A DNA stretch of 5,076 nt, taken from the NCBI GenBank assembly GCA_025458465.1, contig JALOSK010000171.1:1-5076 (forward strand). Reading direction: 5' to 3'. Both the position numbers and the translations under genes were made by a program. Position 1 is the first letter of the stretch, and every line of letters starts with the position of its first letter. Below are positions 1-4,781 of the stretch, in pieces. The notes beneath the pieces are model-generated. The model ran no database searches. It saw nothing but the letters and a program-made list of their open reading frames with translations, and was not told the DNA's origin. Origin of the DNA: Sandarakinorhabdus sp. Its GTDB lineage: Bacteria > Pseudomonadota > Alphaproteobacteria > Sphingomonadales > Sphingomonadaceae.

Positions 1-432
1 ACGCAGGTTGACGACGCCAAACGCGTCACGGCGCGTCACGTCATAGCGCGCGTTGCCCACCACCGCCGGCAGCGCTAACGTCGAAATCGGCAGCAGGCCG
101 CTGAAAAGGGTCGGCTTTTCCTGATTCTGCACGCTGTGGAACCAGGTCGGGCCGGTCAGGCGATAGTCTGCACGGAAATTGGCCTTCAGGGCATCGCTCA
201 CCGGCACGCTCACCTGCGTGCCGACGTTCAACGTGTAATCGGCGGTATAGGGGCTCTTGTTGCCAAGCGTGTCGGGCCGGCTGCGGTTCGCCTTGATTTC
301 GCTGTCAGTGACGTTGCCGCTGGCAAACACCGTCCAGCCATCAACGATCTTGGCATTCAGGTTCAGTTCGGCACCCCACAGATCGACCTTGTCGATGTTC
401 GACACCACGCGCAGCAGACCAAAGCCGCCTGC
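1..432 (-). pseudogene. Detached C-terminal barrel segment of the same TonB-dependent receptor, out of frame
   Basis: Reading the minus strand in the frame whose codons start at 432, 429 and so on gives 144 uninterrupted codons to the window edge. It starts AGGFGLLRVVSNIDK and goes on through WGAELNLNAKIVDGWTVFA, SGNVTDSEIKANRS, NKSPYTADYTLNVG, DYRLTGPTWFHS and GNARYDVTRRDAFGVVNLR. These are standard late-barrel strands of TonB-dependent receptors. The segment therefore belongs to the gene that starts at 2317 but cannot be translated with it. It has no start of its own that I can support. The last few dozen residues and the C-terminal aromatic residue lie beyond position 1. Reconstructed, the receptor has at least about 773 codons in view. 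It could be a real pseudogene, a phase-variable or recently deleted allele, or an assembly error. Confidence 0.82.
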
Positions 433-2317
433 GGCCGTCGAACAAATTGCCCTTGATGCCGGCTTCGAATGCCGAGGAGCGTTCCAGGCGATATTGATCG
501 TTGATGGTCACGCCGGCATTGATCGTACCGGGAACGCGGCCATTGTTGAAATTGTTGTTCACGATGGCAGCCGAGCCCTGGTTGTTGAAACCCCCGGCCT
601 TGAAGCCCACACCCCAGTTGGCGAACAAATTGGTATCGTCGTTCACCTTGTAGGACAGGGTGATCTTGGGCTGCAGCTGCTTGAAGGTGTTGGCCGCCGG
701 CGGGATCGGCCCGCCTGCCTGGCCGGGATTGATCGGCCCGCCGGTGATCGGATCCGCCACGAACGGCACCAGATTTTCGGCACGGCGGCGTTCGATGTCA
801 TAGCGCAGGGCGAGGCCGATGGTGAATTGTTCCACCGGCTTCCAGTCCAGCGAGCCGAAGGCGGCATAGACATCGGTGCGGAAGCGATCGTTGAACAGCT
901 GGCTGGTCGGGTTCGACGAACCCGGCGCGTTGTAGAGGGTGCGTGACACGCCGCGGCCCAGATCGGCGCCAAGGCTGACACCGGTTTCGCGATCAATGTT
1001 GAGATAATAGAGGCCCACCGACCAGTTGATCGGGCCATCCAGCGTGGAGGCATAGCGGATTTCCGCCGAGATGTCCTTCTGTTGCCGCGTCTGCAACTGG
1101 GTGCCGTCGCAGGTGGTCGGGCTGTAGGCGCCAAAGGTGGAGCCGTTGGCCGGCGCAAAGATGAATGGCACCGGGATCTGGCCGATGAAGGTGGGCGCTG
1201 CCAGCGGGAAGCCGCGCAACTGCGCTGTGGTGGCAAAGCACTGGTTGTTCACGGCCTGGCTGGTGGGGTTGTTGATGTTGCTGATGTAGCGGGCGAAATC
1301 GGCTGACGTGCCATCAGCGGTCAACAATTGATCGACATCGGAATAGAGCGCCCACGCCGACAGCTTGCCGGCGCCGAAATCATGCTCGACACGAGCCGAC
1401 AGCTCGAAGGTCTCCTGCTCGTTGGTCGGGCGGATGTTGCCGTAATAGCGAAATTCGCGGGCATTCACATTTTCATAGAAGGCCGGGTTCACTGCTGCGA
1501 AGTTCGGCAGGTGGAAGCTGGCGTTGAAATTGATCGAGGCGCCGGACAGCTTGGCATAACGGCTCTTCACGTCGAGCGTGGTGGCGTCGCCCAGCTTGGC
1601 GACGATGCGGCCATCGATGCCATAATTTTCCTGATCGTCGACCACCTTGGCATTGCCCAGGAACTCGTTGCGCCAAAAACCGTCGGTGGTCTGATAATTG
1701 GCCGACAGCACGAAGCCGACCCCATCCGAAATCGGCCCGGCGACATAGCCAAAGGCCTGGCCGGTGGCGAGTTCGCCGTAATTCGCGCGGAATGCGCCTT
1801 CCAGCACGTCACCGGGCTTCACCGTGGTCATCACGATGGCACCGGCCGCCGCGTTGCGGCCATAGATGGCGCCCTGCGGCCCCTTCAGCACTTCCACCTG
1901 GCGCAACGTGCCCTGCACCTGGTTCAGCTGTGCCGTGTTGGTTTTCAATATGCCATCCACCACCAGCGCGACGCTTGATTCGGCGTCCCGGGCGCCATTG
2001 AGGCCGCGGATGTTGATCTGGGTATCGCCCGCTTCCGCCGAACCCGAAACGATGGTCACACCTGGGGTGAGTTGCAGGATTTCCTGGCTGCGGAAGGTGC
2101 CGGTGGCGGCCAGCGTTTCGGCGGTGACCACCGAGATGGTTGCCGGCACGTCGATCAACCGCTCGCTGTTGCGACGCGCCGTCACCAGGATTTCGCCACT
2201 GTCTTCCTCTGCCGCCGCTTGCGACTGTGCCATGGCTGGCGTCGCGGCAAGGACAAGCAGGGCCAGCGATGCCGAAGCCAGCAACTGCGGGCGGAAGATG
2301 CGAGTGGTGCTGATCAT
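341..2317 (-). CDS. TonB-dependent outer-membrane receptor, N-terminal and most of barrel, prematurely ended by frameshift
   Basis: Active-transport receptor of the outer membrane, energised by TonB-ExbBD; substrate unknown. The 658-residue open frame begins with a signal peptide (residues 1-30, hydrophobic ASLALLVLAA, likely cleavage after AMA). A TonB-box-like EILVTAR lies near residues 42-48, and the plug domain spans about 55-167, with the typical INIRGLNG, VALVVDG, VEVLKGPQGAIYGRNA and AGAIVMTT blocks. Beta-barrel sequence rich in aromatic residues follows (e.g. LFANWGVGFKAGGFNNQG, SSAFEAGIKGNLFDGR). ATG at 2317 is supported by AGGGGG (2323-2328, minus strand) 5 nt upstream and by the signal peptide. 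After FDGR (residue 629, about position 431) the frame turns into non-family sequence and stops at 341, while true barrel sequence resumes in another frame. As read, the product lacks the C-terminal strands and would probably not fold in the membrane. It is divergent from the GntR gene, with a shared operator candidate in between. Family assignment is very secure; whether the gene is active is doubtful. Confidence 0.9.
   Translation of the reverse strand: MISTTRIFRPQLLASASLALLVLAATPAMAQSQAAAEEDSGEILVTARRNSERLIDVPATISVVTAETLAATGTFRSQEILQLTPGVTIVSGSAEAGDTQINIRGLNGARDAESSVALVVDGILKTNTAQLNQVQGTLRQVEVLKGPQGAIYGRNAAAGAIVMTTVKPGDVLEGAFRANYGELATGQAFGYVAGPISDGVGFVLSANYQTTDGFWRNEFLGNAKVVDDQENYGIDGRIVAKLGDATTLDVKSRYAKLSGASINFNASFHLPNFAAVNPAFYENVNAREFRYYGNIRPTNEQETFELSARVEHDFGAGKLSAWALYSDVDQLLTADGTSADFARYISNINNPTSQAVNNQCFATTAQLRGFPLAAPTFIGQIPVPFIFAPANGSTFGAYSPTTCDGTQLQTRQQKDISAEIRYASTLDGPINWSVGLYYLNIDRETGVSLGADLGRGVSRTLYNAPGSSNPTSQLFNDRFRTDVYAAFGSLDWKPVEQFTIGLALRYDIERRRAENLVPFVADPITGGPINPGQAGGPIPPAANTFKQLQPKITLSYKVNDDTNLFANWGVGFKAGGFNNQGSAAIVNNNFNNGRVPGTINAGVTINDQYRLERSSAFEAGIKGNLFDGRRRLWSAARGVEHRQGRSVGCRTEPECQDR
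425..440 (-). other. Frameshift/deletion junction in the receptor gene
   Basis: Upstream frame reads NLFDGR to about position 431; downstream frame reads GGFGLLRVVSNID from about 429. In related receptors these two blocks are, from family knowledge, separated by roughly 20 residues (a strand starting LR.., then a loop with a DMQFF-like motif, then GPFGLLRVVSNID). That stretch is absent here and the frame changes. The simplest reading is a deletion of roughly 55-70 bp that is not a multiple of three. The local sequence is GC-rich (GGCCGC and GGCGGC lie next to each other on the minus strand), which could favour slippage or a sequencing fault. Confidence 0.75.
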
Positions 2318-2369
2318 AGGGTCCCCCTGTCAGTTCAGGTCATGAGGTCGCACGCTGCCCTTCCCGCAG

Positions 2370-2381
2370 CGCAATGTTGCG
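2370..2381. repeat. Short inverted repeat CGCAA-TG-TTGCG
   Basis: Two 5-bp arms with a 2-bp centre, lying 15 bp (centre to centre) from the TTGTATACAA palindrome and just downstream of the receptor -10 candidate. It could be an additional regulator site or a small hairpin in the receptor leader; it does not resemble the TATACA operator. Low certainty of function. Confidence 0.35.
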
Positions 2382-2384
2382 GCT

Positions 2385-2411
2385 ATTGTATACAAAAGCG
2401 CACGCTGGCAA
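2385..2411 (-). promoter_or_regulatory. Possible receptor promoter
   Basis: On the minus strand TTGCCA (2406-2411) and TACAAT (2385-2390) make a -35/-10 pair with a short 15-bp spacer, about 60 nt upstream of the likely transcript's ATG at 2317. The -10 lies inside the palindromic operator candidate. The spacer is shorter than the usual 16-18 bp, so this is a weak call. Confidence 0.35.
2386..2395. promoter_or_regulatory. Candidate GntR-family operator, TTGTATACAA (site 1)
   Basis: Perfect 10-bp palindrome, part of a 12-bp string TTGTATACAAAA (2386-2397) that recurs exactly in the second divergent region at 3806-3817. Operators of FCD-type GntR regulators are usually short AT-rich palindromes with a GT...AC core, and this one has it. 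It sits 79 bp upstream of the GntR start and 68 bp upstream of the receptor start, and overlaps the best -10 candidate of the receptor promoter, so repression released by an effector is the simplest model. Binding by this particular regulator is inferred from proximity and repetition. Confidence 0.72.
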
Positions 2412-2474
2412 GCGGACATTCGTCCACAGCGCAGCGATCCGCGCCGAACGCGACCAATTTGCAACAGGGTGATC

Positions 2475-3152
2475 ATGCCGGGAAAAAGCGCCAGTGCCAG
2501 CAGTGCTGCCGCCAGCGCTGCTGATCGCGCCTACACCGAAATCCGCGGCCTGATCCTGGCCGGCGACGCAACGCCCGGCACACCGCTGAGGGAAGAGGCG
2601 CTGGCCGACATCGTCGGCGTGTCGCGCACGCCCGTGCGCGATGCCCTGCGGCGATTGGAGGCTGAACTCTACGCGGTTCGCACGCCGGGCGGTCGCCTGG
2701 TCGTTGCCGATTGGAATATTGATGATGTCGTTGAAATATTTGCCCTGCGTGCCATGCTGGAAGGCCATGCCGCCGCCAGGGCAGCGCGGCGCATGACGGC
2801 GTCGCAGCTGGCGGAGCTGCGGGACTGCAACGCGGCGATCGAAGCAGCTGCCGCCCGACCGGAACCGGATATTGCCGGTTTTCTGGCGGGCAATCGCCGA
2901 TTTCATGATCTGGTGCTTGCGGCCTCGGCCTCGGCACGGCTTTCCACCATGTTGGCAGGATTGGTGGAACAACCGATCGTGCGCCGAACCGCCACCCGTT
3001 ATGATCGATCCGATCTGGCGCGATCAGCCCATGAACATGGCCAATTGATTCAAGCCTTTGCGGCCCGCGATGAAGAATGGGCCCGCGCTGTGATGACGGC
3101 CCACATCCGCCGCGCCCTGCACGCGTTTCAGGATGCAAGCCCTTCGAAATAG
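2475..3152 (+). CDS. GntR-family transcriptional regulator, FCD (FadR-type) subfamily
   Basis: Cytoplasmic DNA-binding regulator, 225 residues, a normal FCD-family length. An N-terminal winged helix-turn-helix (about 16-80) carries the signature PLREEALADIVGVSRTPVR (37-55) followed by DALRRLE and the wing GGRLVV. A helical FCD effector domain (about 82-217) includes the likely metal or ligand site: N140/H144 in NRRFH, H186 or H188 in SAHEHGQLI, and H210 in MTAHIRRA. Such domains bind small carboxylates or related metabolites. I chose ATG at 2475 because AGGG (2466-2469) lies 5 nt before it; an in-frame GTG at 2469 would overlap that site. The gene is divergent from the receptor and convergent with the amidohydrolase, overlapping its end by 25 bp. 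The palindrome TTGTATACAA in its own upstream region and before the enzyme genes suggests autoregulation and local pathway control, an inference. The effector is unknown. Confidence 0.93.
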   Translation: MPGKSASASSAAASAADRAYTEIRGLILAGDATPGTPLREEALADIVGVSRTPVRDALRRLEAELYAVRTPGGRLVVADWNIDDVVEIFALRAMLEGHAAARAARRMTASQLAELRDCNAAIEAAAARPEPDIAGFLAGNRRFHDLVLAASASARLSTMLAGLVEQPIVRRTATRYDRSDLARSAHEHGQLIQAFAARDEEWARAVMTAHIRRALHAFQDASPSK

Positions 3153-3763
3153 GCAATTATTTCGCTCATACCGCGCAGTTCTGCCGACTTTGCCGCCAGG
3201 TCGAACAAATTGGCTTCGTGGACGGCGGACAAGCGGTCACCCACGCCTTCGCGCACGATCACCGGAATGAAGCCATGACAGATGGCGTCCACGGCCGACG
3301 CCCTGACACAGCCCGACGTGGACAGGCCGCAGATCACCAGCGTGTCGATGCCTGCGCTGTTCAGTCGCACCGCCAGATCCGTGCCAAAGAACGCTGAAGG
3401 GAATTTCTTGGTAATCACGGTCTCGCCGGAAGCCGGCTCCAGCGGCGGCTCGAAATCGCCCATCGGGTTGCCGGCATCAAACAGCTTCAGCGCCGCGATC
3501 TTGCGGTAGAACACGCCGCCATCGCCGCCGCCGGGCTGATATTCCACCCTTGTGTGGAACACCGGCACACAAGTGGCGCGGGCAACAGCCAGCACCTGCG
3601 CGGCGGCGTCACGGGTGCTTTCGACGCCGGCATAAAGCGGCGACCCGGCGGCAAAATAGGCGCGGGCAAAATCGATCATCAACAAGGCTGGTCGTGGCCC
3701 CGGCTGCAGCCCCTGGCCAAAGCCGGCTGCTGCATAGTCACTATCCGCACTGTGGTGATTCAC
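3128..3763 (-). CDS. Isochorismatase-family cysteine hydrolase, N-carbamoylsarcosine/maleamate amidase-like
   Basis: Likely cytoplasmic amidohydrolase releasing ammonia (or carbamate) from an amide or N-carbamoyl substrate. The 211 residues fit the family. The catalytic triad is visible: D31 in ALLMIDFARAYF, K119 in VITKKFPSAFFGTDL, and nucleophile C152 in GLSTSGCVRASAVDA. The loop GGGDGGVFYRK (78-88) and the tail VGDRLSAVHEANLFDLAAK are typical of the N-carbamoylsarcosine/maleamate amidase branch rather than true isochorismatases or nicotinamidases. The start is a GTG at 3763, well supported by GGAGG (3770-3774, minus strand) 6 nt upstream; the YAAAGFGQ motif near residues 10-17 matches the usual N-terminus. 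It is divergent from the lyase across a 58-bp region holding the shared palindrome, so it is probably co-regulated with lyase and HyuA. Its stop lies inside the 3' end of the GntR gene. Exact substrate is not decidable; with a HyuA neighbour, an N-carbamoyl or ring-opened amide is attractive. Confidence 0.9.
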   Translation of the reverse strand: MNHHSADSDYAAAGFGQGLQPGPRPALLMIDFARAYFAAGSPLYAGVESTRDAAAQVLAVARATCVPVFHTRVEYQPGGGDGGVFYRKIAALKLFDAGNPMGDFEPPLEPASGETVITKKFPSAFFGTDLAVRLNSAGIDTLVICGLSTSGCVRASAVDAICHGFIPVIVREGVGDRLSAVHEANLFDLAAKSAELRGMSEIIAYFEGLAS

Positions 3764-3769
3764 GATTGG

Positions 3770-3774
3770 CCTCC
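3770..3774 (-). promoter_or_regulatory. Ribosome binding site fixing the GTG start of the amidohydrolase
   Basis: GGAGG on the minus strand, 6 nt ahead of GTG at 3763. It decides the start, because no ATG occurs near the expected N-terminus. Confidence 0.75.
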
Positions 3775-3782
3775 GCGCCGCC

Positions 3783-3794
3783 GTCTATACAGAC
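3783..3794. promoter_or_regulatory. Possible weaker second operator half, GTCTATACAGAC
   Basis: Imperfect palindrome with GTCT/AGAC arms and the internal string TATACA shared with site 2. Aligned on TATACA it matches 8 of 12 positions of site 2. It lies 22-23 bp (about two helical turns) away, a spacing that would allow two dimers on the same DNA face. It also covers the -10 candidate of the amidohydrolase promoter, so the TATACA string may simply be promoter sequence. Confidence 0.4.
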
Positions 3795-3812
3795 AGCAGG
3801 TAGATTTGTATA
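3784..3812 (-). promoter_or_regulatory. Possible promoter of the amidohydrolase gene
   Basis: On the minus strand TATACA (3807-3812), a 17-bp spacer and TATAGA (3784-3789) form a -35/-10 pair; the expected start near 3777 leaves a very short leader that still includes GGAGG at 3770-3774. The -35 lies in operator site 2 and the -10 in the imperfect palindrome. Moderate consensus match only. Confidence 0.4.
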
Positions 3813-3814
3813 CA
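3786..3814 (+). promoter_or_regulatory. Possible promoter of the lyase-HyuA operon
   Basis: TATACA (3786-3791), a 17-bp spacer and TATACA (3809-3814) form a -35/-10 pair with optimal spacing. Transcription would start at about 3821-3822, which is the ATG itself, giving a leaderless message. That agrees with the lack of a ribosome binding site before the ATG. The -10 lies inside operator site 2. Hexamer matches are moderate (4 of 6 or so). Confidence 0.42.
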
Positions 3815-3816
3815 AA
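3805..3816. promoter_or_regulatory. Candidate GntR-family operator, TTTGTATACAAA (site 2)
   Basis: Perfect 12-bp palindrome in the 58-bp gap between the divergent amidohydrolase and lyase genes. It contains the same TTGTATACAAAA string (3806-3817) as site 1. It ends only 5 bp before the lyase ATG and covers the -10 candidate of the lyase promoter and the -35 candidate of the amidohydrolase promoter, so a bound regulator would block both. Assignment to the neighbouring GntR protein is inferred. Confidence 0.75.
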
Positions 3817-3821
3817 ACCCG

Positions 3822-4781
3822 ATGACCAGCGCCAGCCAATCCCGCACCGATCCGGTGTCCATCGTCGAGGTGTCGCCGCGCGACGGCCTGCAGAACGAAG
3901 CCACGCTGGTCTCCAGTGACCACAAGCTGGCTCTGATTGCCCATCTTGTGGCTATGGGTGCCCGCCGTGTCGAAGTGGTGTCGTTCGTCAATCCGCGCCG
4001 CGTGCCGCAGATGGGCGACGCGGAAACCATTGCTGCCGGCTTGCCGGAAGCGCCCGGTGTGCGCTTCATTGGCCTGTGCCTGAACGAACGCGGCGTTGCC
4101 CGCGCCATCGCGACACAGAATAATCCCCGCCCGCTGGATGAAGCCGGCTGCGTGATCGTCGCCAGCGACACGTTCGGCGTCGTCAACCAGGGCCAGACCA
4201 TCGCCGACGGCATTGCCGCCAACGGCGCCATGCTGAAAATGGCCCGGGATGCCGGCCTGTTCGCGCAGGTGACGATCAGCGCCGCCTTTGGCTGCCCCTA
4301 TGAAGGCCCGGTGCCGGCCGACCGTGTGGTCGATCTGGCTCGGCGCATGGCGGATGCCGGTGCACAGGAGATTGCGCTGGCTGATACCATCGGCGTTGGC
4401 GTGCCGTCCCAGGTTGGCGAACTCACGGCCCGCGTGATCGAAGCCATCGCGCCCATCCCGATCCGCCTGCACCTGCACGATACCCGCGGCCTGGCCCCGG
4501 CCAACGCCTGGGCCGGATACGAGGCTGGCTGCCGCACCTTTGATTCGGCGCTCGGCGGCCTCGGTGGTTGCCCGTTCGCCCCCGGCGCCGCCGGCAATGT
4601 CGGCACCGAGGAACTGCTGTACCTGTTTGGCCGGTCGGGAATTGCAACCGGCTATGACCTTGAAACGACATTGGACGCCAATCGCTGGTTCGCCACCGTC
4701 ATGGGCCGCGCCTTGCCCAGCCGGGCCGGCAAGGCCGGAGACTTTGTGGCGCGCCCGATCCCCACCGGAGCAAACACGTGA
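3822..4781 (+). CDS. HMG-CoA-lyase-like DRE-TIM metallolyase
   Basis: Cytoplasmic TIM-barrel lyase that in characterised relatives cleaves 3-hydroxy-3-methylglutaryl-CoA to acetyl-CoA and acetoacetate (leucine breakdown); here the acyl-CoA substrate may differ. The 319 residues are close to the usual bacterial length. Visible signatures are EVSPRDGLQNE (16-26, with R20 and metal ligand D21), VEVVSFVNPRRVPQMGDAE (50-68), SAAFGCPYEG, ALADTIGVG with D187, HLHDTRG with metal ligands H217 and H219, and the GGLGGCPFAPGAAGNVGTE loop with catalytic-loop C250 and ligand N259. All key residues of HMG-CoA lyase are present. ATG 3822 is preceded by CCCG and the operator rather than a Shine-Dalgarno site, with a TAG in frame at 3801, so the message may be leaderless; a GTG at 3855 is a less likely start. 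Its TGA overlaps the GTG of the HyuA gene, implying one operon and translational coupling. The segment ASDTFGVVNQGQT near 114-126 may mark a subfamily apart from the classical mvaB-type enzymes. Confidence 0.92.
   Translation: MTSASQSRTDPVSIVEVSPRDGLQNEATLVSSDHKLALIAHLVAMGARRVEVVSFVNPRRVPQMGDAETIAAGLPEAPGVRFIGLCLNERGVARAIATQNNPRPLDEAGCVIVASDTFGVVNQGQTIADGIAANGAMLKMARDAGLFAQVTISAAFGCPYEGPVPADRVVDLARRMADAGAQEIALADTIGVGVPSQVGELTARVIEAIAPIPIRLHLHDTRGLAPANAWAGYEAGCRTFDSALGGLGGCPFAPGAAGNVGTEELLYLFGRSGIATGYDLETTLDANRWFATVMGRALPSRAGKAGDFVARPIPTGANT

Larger units (their letters stand above)
2318..2474. promoter_or_regulatory. Divergent intergenic region between receptor and GntR gene
   Basis: This 157-bp gap separates the start of the receptor (minus) from the start of the regulator (plus), so it must hold the promoters for both. 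It contains the perfect palindrome TTGTATACAA at 2386-2395, an inverted repeat CGCAA-TG-TTGCG at 2370-2381, and the ribosome binding sites at the two edges (AGGGGG at 2323-2328 for the receptor; AGGG at 2466-2469 for the regulator). No small gene or RNA is evident in it. I could not define a convincing promoter for the regulator; the best match, TTCCCG at 2361 with TATTGT at 2384, is weak. Confidence 0.7.

Noticed and set aside
257..946. Long plus-strand open frame opposite the receptor gene
   Set aside because: It lies wholly antisense to clear receptor coding sequence on the minus strand, and its translation shows no family motif; it is a shadow of GC-rich codon bias.
1328..1978. Plus-strand 216-codon open frame antisense to the receptor plug and barrel
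   Set aside because: It mirrors the conserved minus-strand plug sequence and has low-complexity composition and no ribosome binding site I can support.
2349..2407. Direct repeat CGCACGCTG (2349-2357 and 2399-2407) in the divergent region
   Set aside because: Nine bases in GC-rich sequence, not palindromic and absent from the second promoter region; likely chance.
2414..2425. Inverted repeat GGAC-ATTC-GTCC
   Set aside because: Only 4-bp arms and no second copy near the other promoters; too weak to call an operator or hairpin.
2469..2474. GTG at 2469 as the start of the GntR gene
   Set aside because: It sits inside the apparent ribosome binding site, and the ATG two codons later has proper spacing.
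2473..3156. Minus-strand 227-codon open frame across the regulator
   Set aside because: Its translation is arginine- and proline-rich without motifs, while the plus strand carries an unmistakable GntR protein over the same bases.
3741..4478. Minus-strand 245-codon open frame across the lyase
   Set aside because: It is the antisense of the conserved HMG-CoA-lyase signatures and would overlap the divergent promoter region and the amidohydrolase start.
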